64,000 nt of DNA, taken from Dichetophora obliterata (taxonomy: Eukaryota; Arthropoda; Insecta; Diptera; Sciomyzidae). The notes beneath the pieces were generated by a model that had not been told where the DNA came from, ran no database searches, and saw only the letters and a program-made list of their open reading frames with translations. The DNA is taken from the NCBI GenBank assembly GCA_963920525.1, contig OY986436.1:29029318-29093317 (forward strand). Direction: 5' to 3'. The first letter of the stretch is position 1; the number at the start of each line of letters is the position of its first letter. Positions 31,473-43,700 of the stretch are shown piece after piece. A program made the position numbers and the translations under genes.

Positions 31473-33170
31473 GATCGTCGCAGAGTGTCGAAAGAGCTTT
31501 TGTATTTGTTTAGAGCTTTTAGCTTTTAGAGCTTTTATATTTGTTTATTAATAAAAAAGTTTGTTTTTTAGTTTTTTATTAGATCAAGTTTTTCAAAAAA
31601 GTGCCTTATGTGTTTGAAAAACAATGTGAATATTAAAGTAACATTTTATAATTTTATAAATAAATGATTAATAAATAAACAAAAAAAAATTGTATTTTAA
31701 AGCAAAACCATTAAAAAAAAACTGTTTTGACCCACATATACGAGCTTAACGAGCCTAAGAATTTAGTTGATACTTCAGAAATAACCAAAGTTTGTTAACA
31801 GTCAAAAAATATTATTAGACAGTTATCAGCTCAAAACATTTAGTAAATGAAACCAAACTCTTTTATCAGTGCAGAAATTCGTCCGTCAGCCATTTATGCA
31901 TTTAGTTCGTCATTCATTTTCATGAAATTCACAGAAGTAACTTTATAAAAATGGTTGTAGTTGTGATTGCTTTTTTTTAAGTAGTTTCTTTATTTCATCC
32001 TCATTGCAGTTATTCTCGTATTGCGCTCCTCCTGCTATTCATGCCAGTTTTCTGCTGGGAACATCAACGCAGTAACGAAAACTCTTCAATTTTAATAATA
32101 ATCAAACAATGGCAAAATGTTTGTGTTATCCTCACTTACACTAACTTAGCAGAGGTGGGCAACCTGGGTTCATAAAATTTAGTTTTACAAAAATATTGTT
32201 GAAAGCCAAAATTAAATTTTAACTGAATTTTCATTAATTTGCTTGAAACGTAACGTAATCATTATCATTTGTTCAAAATTGAGTTTAATATTTTTTCACT
32301 GATTTTTCTTATGATAGTTGTCCTTTTGCACTTCCCTTTTTGATATAATAAAATTTCTTCACTTAGATTTTTGTAACCAACAAGATTTTTGTAACCAAAA
32401 TCTTGATATACTAAATTTTTGGCTAAGCAACTTACACGCTCAAAAATCTTAGACTAAAATCTAGTAAATCTTGTATTGTTCCTATATAAGACGACATTGA
32501 AGCTGCATTAAAACTTAATCGACACCAAATATTAATATTTAGTTTTATTTCCTCATGACACTAAATCTTAATACATGCTTGTATTAAAATATTTTCGGCA
32601 AAAAAAAAGGTAAGATTATGGCTCTAACAACTGCTCTATAAAGCTACATATAAAAAAAAAAAAATAAATGACAAACATGTATAAGCACCAGAGACCTGCA
32701 ACGAGTCATGTTTTTGCGACTTATAGTGATTCATGCAAAATCGAATAGTTATACTTACACATCAAACAACAACCACCACTACCTGACCAGAAGATTTTTA
32801 AAAAAATTTGCTTTTTGTTTAAAAAAAAATATTCTAAATATTCCACTTTCAATTTTTATATTCCACAAAAATATTCCACTTTCAATTTCAAAGATATATA
32901 TCTAAATAAGACTAAATATGCATATAAAAGAAACACAGAAGCAAGTTTAAAAACATTTATTTGATTACTATCACACTTAAATTTATAAAACATAAGTTAA
33001 TATTAAATAAATTATACTAATAAGACGTAAACAAAGCAGATATCAGTTGATTTGTACTTTACAAAAGCCTTTTAAAGAATTATATTCTCTTAAAAATAGT
33101 CAAATACTTTTCTCACAAATAAAACTTCATTTTTAAGTCAGAAACATATAGGTGTATTGCATATTCTCAC
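31473..33170. other. No gene recognised
   Basis: AT-rich. Near 32840-32890 the phrase ATATTCCACTTTCAATTT occurs twice in tandem. It resembles the ATTCCACT text next to the hAT end at 34.68 kb and may be the other side of a decayed hAT element. Otherwise nothing. Confidence 0.4.
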
Positions 33171-33175
33171 CAAAA

Positions 33176-33412
33176 ATATAAAAACCCCAACAACATTTTT
33201 AATTTTTTGTAGGAAAAGCCAAAAACGTTTTTAAATGGGACATATTTTAGATTTAAAAGCCGTTTTTTGGACAAATACCTCAAAATAGCTACTTACTAAA
33301 CGAAATTATGAAGAAATTATCACTTTACAATCTACTATATGTGCTATTTTAAAACGTTTTTGGCTTCTCCTATAAAAAATTATGAACGTTGTTATAGTTT
33401 TTTGAATATTAA
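33176..33412. repeat. Foldback MITE, ~70 bp arms
   Basis: The left arm (CAACAACATTTTTAATTTTT, then AGGAAAAGCCAAAAACGTTTT) pairs with the right arm whose reverse complement reads CAACGTTCATAATTTTTTA and AGGAGAAGCCAAAAACGTTTT, continuing to GACATATTTTAGA-like sequence. The arms flank a ~75 bp centre. The unit can form one long hairpin. Target duplication not evident. Confidence 0.78.
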
Positions 33413-33539
33413 GTAACGATGTACAATATACAAAACTAAAATTCGGGCACATCTTCGATGTAAATCAATACTTAAATTGTTGCTTGTATTATTATCATAG
33501 AAGTTCGCATTTCTAAATTTTTTTATTAAGCTATCTAGT

Positions 33540-33815
33540 ATTTAATAGGTATTACAACACTTTTTTAAACATGTAGCCATGTTTTTACATTCAACAAATT
33601 ATTTAAGAGTTTTTCTTGCATTCTATATCGAATTTTCGTTTTAATAAGATTTATATAACTAAAAATTTTCTCAACCTCAGCATTGCTAAATGGTAAACTA
33701 TGCGAGGAAAGCACAAATTTTGATAAATCTTTTTCAGATTCCCAACTTTGATCAATAACTTTTTTCTGCTTTGTTGCTTTGAATCCACTTTTAAAAATAG
33801 TTAAAAGAAATAAAT
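33540..33815 (-). pseudogene. hAT transposase C-terminal dimerisation domain
   Basis: The minus strand gives KSGFKATKQKKVIDQSWESE, then LSKFVLSSHSLPFSNAEVEK followed by IFSYINLIKTKIRYRM, then LLNNLLNVKTWLHV and a stop. The SNAxVEkIFS...xxxKxRxRM pattern is the conserved hAT dimerisation segment, which lies at the end of the transposase and is needed for hAT oligomers. The upstream catalytic RNase H region is absent, replaced or followed by a MITE at 33831. The frame is open over about 90 codons, so decay is recent or slow in this part. Confidence 0.85.
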
Positions 33816-33830
33816 ATTGTTTTTAATAAT

Positions 33831-34284
33831 AGGGATATTCACGACGTGGTGCATTTGTGATAAATTTTTGCAAAATTTACAATACTTACAACTTTGTGAA
33901 CGAACCTTCAGTAAAGTACAGATTGTGTTTTTAAAATCAGCTGATTTTGGTATGAACTTCTCTTTGGAAATATTAATTTAAATCACCATTTAACTAATCA
34001 TGCAAAAATTGAAATGAAAGAATAAATTATATTAATTTTTATTAAATAAACTTACAGCGTAGCCGGTAGATTGCTATATGCTGAGTAGAAATGCTTGCAC
34101 TGATCTAATACGCAACGAAATTTACACATAATACAATAGTGTTCCATCGTTGCATTTTTTCCACAGGGTTGTATTTTGAAAACTGTGCATTTTGTTTTTG
34201 TTATATTACAAAATTTACTTCAAATATCAAATTTATCAAAAATACACAATACAAGGGGAAATACAACACATCGTGAATAACTCT
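33831..34284. mobile_element. MITE inserted next to the hAT relic
   Basis: Inverted ends AGGGATATTCACGACGTGGT (left) and AGAGTTATTCACGATGTGTT (reverse complement of right), both continuing TGYATTT. Interior ~400 bp with no coding capacity. Target duplication not clear. Confidence 0.7.
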
Positions 34285-34998
34285 TATGTTGCCTTAAGTA
34301 TATTACTTACTGCTGTAACATAATCCATAAAAAATCCAACCAAACAAACATATAAGCAAATTTACTTCACTTTTTAAGCTGCGTGAAGTTATTAAATGAA
34401 TTGCAATAAAATTGACAACGAAGAAGTTAACCACAAAACGAATTCCTTATATTGCGTTTCACAAGGTGGTTCAGAGATGAAAAAATATAAAATGTCGATA
34501 GCCAAAAATAACCACTTAGTATTCAAATAGACATTTTTTATTGCAATTTTTGTTAATTTTAAAAAATATAGGAATACGCAAAATATTCCACTTTTTATGC
34601 TGCATATTTTTATAAAAAAAAATATGCTTCCCGAAGGTAAAATATGCCAAAGTGGAATATAATATTCCACTCTGGACACACTGCCACTACCACTCGAAGC
34701 ACTCTTGCCACAGAGTAACACATCGTTCATTGTTTGATTCATCAATCGAACGTCATAGTTCAACCTAATACTGACTTCAACATCAAACTTTGTTATAAAT
34801 CGTACCAAATACTCATAGCTCGAACAGAAGTCCCATAGCTCAAGTAGCAGTCCCGTAGCTCATTACTAGCGTATTTTTGTATGAAAACGCTGTGGTTGTT
34901 TCGAACTAACGCTCTGTTTCTGCCGCTGTTAGAAGAGTAGAAGAGTTGCCACCGAATTTTTTTTTTTAATGAAATAAATATAATTCGCTTGCCTTTAT
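34285..34998. other. hAT-type terminal sequence and unassigned flank
   Basis: On the minus strand from 34681 the sequence reads CAGTGTGTCCAGAGTGGAAT, a form typical of hAT ends, followed by ATATTATATTCCACTTTGGC. This is likely one terminus of the element whose dimerisation domain lies at 33.5-33.8 kb. The segment 34800-34870 has short tandem phrases of the type AGTCCCATAGCTCAAGTAGC. No gene. Confidence 0.45.
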
Positions 34999-35342
34999 TT
35001 AAGGGAACAGTACACACCTCGATTTTTCAAAAATAAAATTTTTAAAATACAAATTTTTTTAAGAAAGGAACAAGATATCTTTTTGAAACTTTGCATATTT
35101 ATTTTTAGGTAAAAATAGTATACAAAAAAGTTTTTCGGATTTTTCCAGCGTGTTTTTTGGCTGCTGCTGATTTTTGAAAATAACATCAAAATCGTCTGCT
35201 TATGACTATAGACGATCAGTGTAGTATATTTTTTATCACGCCCGCCAACTCATAAAATGTGATTTCTAGAAAAAGCACTTTAAAGTTTTTGACACTGACT
35301 ATACGGCCTTGACGCTCTGCGTTTAAAACCTTCGCCATTTAA

Positions 35343-37350
35343 CATTTATTTATTTATTTGATTGCTAAACCTTAACAGGTTTTATAGCAAATTTAAAATT
35401 ATAATATAAGATATTTAATACAATTCAAAAATAAAAAGTATGATTTTGATTGAAACCATGTATTATTAACAAACTAAAAAGTTTTAATAAATTGCTTAAA
35501 GTATATAATTTTATTAAAGTATAAAAAATAACAAAAAAAAAAAAATTAAGTCAAAATCGGTAATATCAGACAGCAAAGCAGGGTTGCGTTTTCAAGACAA
35601 ACAAGGTCAAGTTAGCAACAATTTTTGTATCCGGCGGAGTCGTGTGACAAACAAGGTCTCATACCCAATAAAACACCACTCCAATAGGTAAATATATAAT
35701 ATATATCGTTCTGTCTTGCTGAAGCCGGTGAGGTCCAGGCTTGACAGGGTGGTTACTCGACAAACTAGGTCAACCAAACCAATTTTCATAAAATAAAGAA
35801 AACCACTTGCGAACGCAGGCACCAAGACAAACTAGGTCTTATCGGCCACTCATATTAATATATTACAAATCGATCTAACGTAGTGTTTCAAGAGGTAAAA
35901 AGACACCAAGACACCACGGTACCGTCGACAAATGTAGTCACAATCATCATGAAGATAAGAGGCAATTGAAGATCCCAGGTTTAGGTCCATTCAGATTATT
36001 TAGATGTTTATACACCAACATTTTCCATTTTACGCTTAGGTCCATTTATCCATTTAGATTGTTATATTAATGATAATGTGTTTACAAATCACCAGATGCA
36101 TCAGATATATGTTTGAAAGAACTTTACATAATCAACGTCGGTACTGCAGGTAATCTATAATTTAATGTTTGATTGAGTCCATGGATTCACTTAAGGATAT
36201 AATATCAGATACAAAATTAAAATCACCGCAAGCGCTTCTAAGAGGTTCATTTTGCAAATAATTAGTTCTACAAAAGTTCATGTGGAGTAACTCAAAAGAT
36301 CTTCTAGGACGAAGAGGAATATTAAAAATTATTTTACTCAATAAATATGGACTGTTTACATAACCATGTAAAAGTTTTTTAATCCAAAAAGCATTTATCA
36401 TAATTCTCCGATTTTTTAAAAAAGGAAGATTTAAGAGTTGTAATCGATATTCATAAGATGGTAAGTGAAAATCAGTATTACAATAAAGATAGCTTGAGCA
36501 AAACAAAAGAAATTGTTTCTGCACTGATTCAATGTCGTCTATGTAACAGCTGTATCGTGGGCACCAAACAACTGAAGCGTATTCTAAGAAGGCCGCACTA
36601 GAGAAGTGAATAAGGTTTTCGTTATGAATGGATCATTAAACTCTTTTGCCCAACGTTTAATAAATCCTAAAGTGCTATTTGCTCTATTTATTATTTTATT
36701 TACATGAATATTAAAGCGTAGTTTAGGATCCATTGTAACTCCAAGATCATTGAAAATATCTAAGAACTCCAATGGATAACCACACATTTTGAAGGTACAT
36801 TTAATTGGTGGCTTGCGCGAGAAAGACATATCCTTGCATTTCTTCATGTTGAGGTTCATACGGTTCGTTTTGCACCAGTTATGAATATGATCAATGTCGG
36901 CTTGCAAAAATACAGCGTCATTATCATTTTTAAAATAAAGGAAGAGTTTAACGTCGTCAGCAAACATTAAGATGCTAGAATGCATTATGACAGATGGCAA
37001 ATCGTTTATAAAAAGTAGAAACACAAGGGGCCCAAGATGACTTCCTTGAGGTACTCCTGAAGTAACAGGAAACTCATGTGATTTCTTGAGCTTAAAAATA
37101 ACAGACTGTGTTCTATTGCTTAAGTAAGCTTCAATCCACTTTACCAACGGTATAGGAAATCCAACAAGATGTAATTTTAAGATCAATTTTTTGTGATTTA
37201 CAAGGTCAAAAGCTTTGCTAAAATCCGTGTAAATAACATCAGTCTGCATGCCTTTTCCAAAGTTTTCTATAGTTTTTGATGTAAATTCGAGAAGGTTAGT
37301 AACAGTGGATTTTCCAGAAAGAAATCCATGTTGGAAAGGAGACATGCAAA
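35343..37350 (-). pseudogene. CR1/jockey-like LINE fossil, 5'-truncated
   Basis: On the minus strand: SPFQHGFLSGKSTVTNLLEF, YTDFSKAFDLVNH (catalytic Asp), TSGVPQGSHLGPLVFLLF, LMFADDVKLF (FADD box), CKTNRMNLNMKKCKDMSFSR, LGVTMDPKLRFNIHVNKI and FIKRWAKEFNDPF (37345-36584). A frameshift then leads to SYEYRLQLLNLPFLKNRRIM and the ORF end at 36162. A ~800 bp 3' region follows and ends in an (AAAT)n run at 35345-35360. Everything 5' of the HGF box, including the endonuclease, is missing. It shares family style with the LINE at 58.7-61.8 kb, and it lies inside the TTAA element. Confidence 0.9.
35596..35939. repeat. Dispersed GACAAACNAGGTC motif, five copies
   Basis: Copies at 35596, 35646, 35759, 35826 and 35927 (the last as GACAAATGTAGTC), each 13 bp, separated by 50-113 bp of otherwise different sequence. 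They sit in the 3' region of the LINE fossil. The function is unknown; an internal degenerate repeat of the UTR is the simplest explanation. Confidence 0.65.
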
Positions 37351-37524
37351 GCGCTTAATTTTGCGATGCCACGGTAGTTATCAATTAAAGACCTATTTCC
37401 GGAACATGGAAATTAATTTCTAATTTTATATCATTAAAAATAGATTCTTTGAGGTCTTTTGAGCAAAAATCAATCATAAAAAAATTTGATTTTTTTAAAA
37501 TTCAGGTGTGTACTGTCCCCTTAA

Positions 37525-37984
37525 GTTGCGGTAAACATTTCTTTATGGAACTTTGCTGTGCGATTTATGCCATGGTGCAAAAACAAAGACAACACACCTT
37601 GTATATAAAGGGAGCTTCTTCGAAAGAAATAATAAGAAGGCATATCAATATAATTTAATCATATGAAGTAAAACGCTGCTTTCTTAGAGTATTCCAAAAT
37701 GTAATACACTATTATTCTTGGTCAAAATAAAGAATTTTTTCAAGAGATTTTATTCTAATAGAACAAGTATTAAAAAATGCATGATTCCAACGATTGGATT
37801 AAAAATTAGTCCAAGATTTTTTAGCGTGTACAGTACAGAAGTGAAAATTTTTAAAATTAAGAATAAGAAAGAGATAGAGAGAAAGAGTCAGTTTTTATTT
37901 TAAAAGACAGTTTAAATAAAATACAATACAAAATTTGCTAAAAAATATGCTGTTTATTTAATATTTCAATTGCCATTGGTTGGT
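37525..37984. other. No gene recognised
   Basis: AT-rich flank of the TTAA element; nothing identifiable. Confidence 0.45.
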
Positions 37985-38245
37985 TCTTCAATTGGTTCAA
38001 ACTAACTGATTTGAATAGTAAGTTACAGCTGAACTATAAGATATGTCTGCTATCTGCTATTTTCAACATGACAAAACTGCATCTATTGAGTTCCGGATTT
38101 AATTGTTGCTTTATTGGTATGGTTATTTATGTGCATACCAAATTTTTCGCGAAGAAAGTTATTTAGCGGCGAAGAACATTTTAATGCAAAATTTACATTA
38201 AAATCTCCACCAAGAAACAAAGGGACTTTTTTCGCTTCTGCCTAG
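37985..38245 (-). pseudogene. EEP endonuclease-like fossil
   Basis: The minus strand gives KKVPLFLGGDFNVNFALKCS, PLNNFLREKFGMHINNHTNK and ATIKSGT, then a shifted frame with SIDAVLSC. The GDFNVN motif with a following PL..FL...FG and TxxSGT-SIDAVF pattern fits the distal half of an apurinic/apyrimidinic-type endonuclease domain as found in non-LTR retrotransposons and in some large Helitrons. No reverse transcriptase follows. The element of origin is not determinable from this piece. Confidence 0.55.
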
Positions 38246-41200
38246 ACCATCAGCACCTGTATGACTATATAGCCGGCTCACTCGTTTTACGCTAAACTGA
38301 CAGAAATTTTAAATTTTCACTCTTTATATGTGGAAGCTCGGCATACATTTTTGACATTTTTTAATACTTAACAGTTTGTTAGTCACTACAACATTTACCT
38401 CGAGCAACTTTTGTTTAATTCAGCGTGATAAATCGACATCACAACAGCTGTTGTTAGTTGACGAAAAACTTTAACTTAACAATAACATCATTGGTTTTTG
38501 CTTCGCTCTGTTCCATAGCAATATGCAATATAAATATCATTCTCTTTTCACTTCGTGACGTGACGCGTCCTTGAAATATCACCATCAATATCGAATCGCC
38601 GCTTAAGAAGTTTCACTTCAAAATTATATGATCTCTAGGGGTCAATAATTTCTTCCCCTCAACATTTCTTTTGAAAACATCTACACTCTATTTGTCACAA
38701 ATACAAAAACCACACAAAATAGAAAATAAATATGTATTGTAGATCTTATCCAAAATCTATGACTGCTAAGGATGCCAAATGTATGAGCTGGCTAATAATT
38801 TTTCTCCTTTAACATTTCTTATGTGCAAACCTACGGCACGGAAGTAGTTTAACTTTTAGAAATAAATGGAACACACACAATTTCACATTTTAACTTCGTA
38901 GAAATATCAAAGTAATAATTTTGAATATAAGAAATGTATTAAGTAACGAGCCATCCGAAAATTAAGAGAGATATTATCATTATACAATCAATGTAAACAA
39001 ATTTTAAGCATTCAAGATATACAAATGCACAATCTCTTAAAAGAAATAAATAAAACTATTATTACCTACATAAAGATGAGCAAGAAAAAAAAAATAAAAA
39101 GTGAATTATTTGCGATTTCAGTAAATAGAGAAAGTATAAAAACGAAGTGGCCATTTCAGGCCTTGAAAGGTCTTTTCCCGAGCTTCTTTGAACAACTGTG
39201 TTGTGTGTGTTATTAAATATTTGTGACACAAATGATAAAAAAACTGGATCTAAGAGTTTTATGCCGACTCTAAACTGCACATATTCTTAAGAAGCCTAAC
39301 ATTGCAGTTTTTAATCTCCGAGGTTTGCTATTGTCTGCTGAGCGATAATGACTGAACAGAAATATATATTAAATGTTAAAAACATTATGTCTCAGATGTG
39401 AATTCCACGTATTCCAACCAGCATGTCCCGGCCTTCACAGACAATGTTTTTATTCATTAAATTGTACTTTTTATTTTATTTTATTTTAAAATTCAATTGT
39501 TATTTTATCACTATCAATTCATGAATGTTATGAATAAACGGTCTTACTAAGCTCTCAAGTCTTTTCATATTTGAATGATTTGATCCATAATATTCGTAAA
39601 ACATCTTTCCATACAACTCTAATTTTTTTACTTTATTTGAATCAAATTTGTTCTCATCTTTTGGGCCAAGACACTGTGTTCAATATTTTGAGTTTACGGG
39701 GACAAAAGCTTGAAACTTCAAAACCGCTTATGTAACGTAATGTAAATTTAATGCTCATAAGATTTATATGCAAGAACAATACGTGTACCAAAAATTAAAA
39801 TGAATATGACCTTTATTTTCACCTCAAAACCCACAAGTAAAGCAACACAAATATTTAGTTTATTCATATATATACTTCACCAAGAAAAATAATTATATTT
39901 TAAAAGATTTTTAAGATATTTTTAAATAAAAAGGTTTTAGGTCAATGGTATTTAAATTTTTAGGACTATATTACTTTAAGATTTTCTTAAAAAAATAATT
40001 CCTATATATAAGGATATTTATTTTAAATTGAAATTCTTACACGAAATTTACGACTTTAACATGCTTTAAAAAATATTTAAGTATGTATATTAATGTCATT
40101 AGATTCCTGGATTCGTATTTTTCTGGATGTATAATTATAGAAGTACTTTGAAAAAAATTTTCTTATCATTTTTTATTAATTTATAAATCAAAATGTGGAT
40201 ATGATGACAGAATGGTGACAATTTAAAGCATGCACAGACAACATAATATATCGATACCCTAAAAGACGAAACATCGTAACAAAAATTTCTACGAAATAAG
40301 CTTTGTTTCGTATTAAGGATTCTGTTATATTTTGTCATGTCCTCAGAAAATATTTTTTATTATATTTCATTCTAAAACTTTTAAAACACAAGAAATATTT
40401 TTATAGTATCTAACAATTCTCATGAGCAAGCGGAAGCTTTTCAGATGATTCATAAAGCAAGTGTTTCCTTTTTCGTTGTTGAGTTTTTTACAAAGCTCTG
40501 AAAAGTATTTTAAGGGACTTCCAGGAATTTAATTTTCATTATGACTTTTATTTAGCATGAAATCTTTTCATAACTACAGGGCTTAATTTTTCAAAAAAGA
40601 TTTAATTGTACGCATTTTTTCTATCCATTTTATAAATAGAAGACCAGCGAAAAATTTAACTTGCATCTGGTATACTCTGATTTTCAGGGATCCTTAGGTT
40701 ATGTATTTTTAGCTTTGACACTACATATACTTCATTGGCACAATTGGTTAATGTCGATTTCAGAAGGTCTTTTACGCGCAAAGAGTAAAATATATCTTCG
40801 TTTATTATTCGGTAAAGTGATTCATTGGGTCATTATGGGTCAATTTTATCAATACTAAAAAATAAATGTCTAAATATTATAAAACGGTTGGATTAGAAAT
40901 AGTAAAATTTTATATTTTTTTTAAATCACTATCAGAAGCACAAACTCAATATATATTTTTCTCAATTTCAGTGTATTTCTAAAAATCTTTTTTCTGCTAC
41001 ATTAAAATTGAAATAGTTAACAAAACCTACAAAATTAAGAAAACCTACAACTAGAAATGTTTTCCATATTAAAAAACTATAATAAATTTAGTAAAACGTT
41101 GATTTTATATGATTTAAAAACAAATTCTAAATGTTTGATAGTTTAAATAATACTTGATTTTAAATACAAATTCTAGTAGTTTGATAGTTTTAAATCGTTT

Positions 41201-43103
41201 ATTGAGCTTTAGGTCAAGGTTAGAACAATTTATTGTTCTAACGAATCTTTCCAAAGAAACAACAACAACACAACGATTTCAATATGAAAAGGAAAACATC
41301 ACTAGCTGGTTTTATTGCAATTTCGGCCCTGCTAAAGGCTTCACCAAAAATCTTTGTGATACGTAGTGCAAGTGGGCATTAGCGCAATGCACCACAGAGA
41401 CGATGAGATTTAAAGTGTCAATTTCGTAGTTTTTCTCCCATTTCATATTTTCATGTTTGTTGTTGTATTTTTGCTTTACTTTAGTCTTTGACAACTTTGA
41501 ACAACCAGAATTTGTATTTAAAATCAAGTGTATTTAAATCAATGTGTGTATTTAACTCATATAAAATTAACATAATAAATAACAAGGTAATTTAGAAAAA
41601 ACTTTAATATAGAAAAACTTTTAAATTGGCTCCATGTGATATTTTTATTTTAATAATATTTTTCGTTATTTTTTTAATATTAAAATGTGAACTTTGTGGC
41701 ATTTTAAAAACTTTCGTACTCAAAAATATTGTTTTGAGCATTTATTTTGGGCGCAAACTTTATTTGACATAAAAAGCTTTACTGTTATTTTTCGGCTTTT
41801 GTCCCCCTAATTTGTTCTACATCGAACACAGTGCAAGAAAAATCACATTAAATTTTTTCGTCATGAGCAGCATACATGCTCTCATGGCTGACAATTGTGT
41901 TACTTAGATATCATCAGTGTTTAGTGGCCATGTCCAAACGAAAGTTATTTACAACTGAAAACATATTTTGGAGGCCTATACATTGTATTCAATAATTAGT
42001 TGGTTACATCATGTGTACATTTACCAATTCCAAGTTAGTAAGCTTAAAATTGAGAATAAATATGTAAAAATGGGCCTTTGTGCCGCTATTGCGAATCTAC
42101 CCCCTTCTGAACTACGTGGAAATAAGCAACCGTACCTTTCAAACATCTTACCATATTTTATCATGCTTATTAGAATGATCCTTATTTTACAATAGCACTT
42201 TGTATGCGTTTATGTATCACAAAATACTCCATATTAAACTTATGCATTTAAGTGCCAAGGCATATAAATTATAAAATAAAAAAATAGTAGCCCACCCCTG
42301 AAATTGCTGTCCACCGGGACACTTGACGCTGTTTGTCTCTGCTGCTGCTCTATACCGTGGCGCACATAATTTTATGCTTTTGATAATTTCGCATAAATTG
42401 TAGTTGCTGCCTATAAAACAATATTCACCCCACCCACCCGTCAAAACTATGAAGTCCTTCCTCCCATTCTTTCTTCCTTCCTTCACCTTACAGAGGTAGC
42501 CCAACTGATGCTGATGATGATGATGCACACCGCTGGGATAACGTAGTGTGAATAAAATGCACAGCGTGCAAAATAGAACAGACAAAGGATCAGTACGATA
42601 CTCAGAGCTGCTGCAGCTGGATTGCATCTTTTTGTATTGTGTTGTGTTGTATTTTCGAAACACTTTGGAAAATTAAGCTGATGAATGAGATGAGATGCGG
42701 CCGCAAGAGGAAGTTGTTGGCAGGCTGGCTGGAAAGCAAAGGGAGGTTGCTAGAAATGATCTATGCCGTTGATTATACAAAAGGGCGACACACAGAGAAG
42801 AGGCGTGAGTTTCTATATTTCTAATATCCTGACCATTCTCTGACTAAGCCAATTCAGCTAATTTCTGAATGGCAGTAATGAATATTTTTAGAAATGAAAA
42901 AAAAAACAGAATTTTAATAAAATTAATGCGCATAATTAAAAAGATTTATGAAACTGGGCAACAATTTGCTTCATTTATCATTTTAATTGTATTTAAAAAG
43001 TTTAATAATAAAATCAATTTCGCACGATTTTTAATCTACAACACAAGAAGCTGTTCGTAGCAGTTGGTAGATTGAAAATATTATTAGGAGTGGAAAAAAT
43101 AGT
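38246..43103. other. Long stretch without a recognised gene
   Basis: AT-rich from 38.3 to 41.9 kb. A diverged duplication of roughly 170 bp is suggested at 38620-38900 by repeated CCTCAACATTTCTTT / CCTTTAACATTTCTTAT phrases. The part 41.9-43.1 kb is more mixed in composition (for example 42270-42620) and probably older unique DNA. No coding exon with motif support was seen on either strand. Confidence 0.4.
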
Positions 43104-43104
43104 C

Positions 43105-43141
<37 letters not shown>

Positions 43142-43142
43142 A
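43104..43142. repeat. (CAA)n microsatellite
   Basis: About twelve tandem CAA units. Confidence 0.95.
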
Positions 43143-43700
43143 TGTAAATGCAGTGCAGGGTATTTAAATCTGCTATGAGCGCCAAATTCTAGTCACGTGC
43201 GCTAGCAAGTAATCGAATCCAAAGTATGCTAGATTTAATCGGCGCTCGATGTTGATGATGATGGAGACGATATTGCTGCAGAGCATGAGAATTCATATTG
43301 CTTTTGCTGAGGAACAGTGGAACACATGCATCAAAAGCTGTTTTTAAAAATACATACTGAAGGAAAACTTTGCATATAGTATTACATTTTGGGTGTTAAA
43401 CTAAATTTTCTAAATATACATAATTGTAATATTTTCATATGTTCTACGCAGAGAAATAATTTTAATTTACTGAGACTTTTTTTTTTAAACGTTACTCCGT
43501 AATCTCCTGTGACTGACAGAAGGTGTAGAGATTTATTTGGTCAATTTACTTAAAAATTATAACGCCATCACCAAAATTATTTTAATTGATTCAAGAATAT
43601 ATCAAAACGATTCTCACTTACTTGCTTGAATCAAGCTGTTTTAACTATTAAGTAATTAGATTAAATATTTACTATTACTATTTATTTCTAATATTAACTA

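Larger units (their letters stand above)
35003..37520. mobile_element. TTAA-target DNA element carrying a nested LINE
   Basis: TTAA at 34999-35002 and 37521-37524 bracket inverted ends GGGAACAGTACACACCTCGA (left) and GGGGACAGTACACACCTGAA (reverse complement of right), with similarity continuing ~20 bp further through T-rich sequence. No transposase was recognised in the arms (35003-35340 and 37370-37520), so it is non-autonomous. The TTAA target and GGG start recall the Kolobok element at 15.6-18 kb, but the TIR sequence differs. piggyBac is the alternative. Confidence 0.8.

Noticed and set aside
42217..42663. 148-residue minus-strand frame as a host gene
   Set aside because: No domain or splice context. 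Composition is explained by mixed-sequence DNA with a His-coding ATG/GAT repeat.
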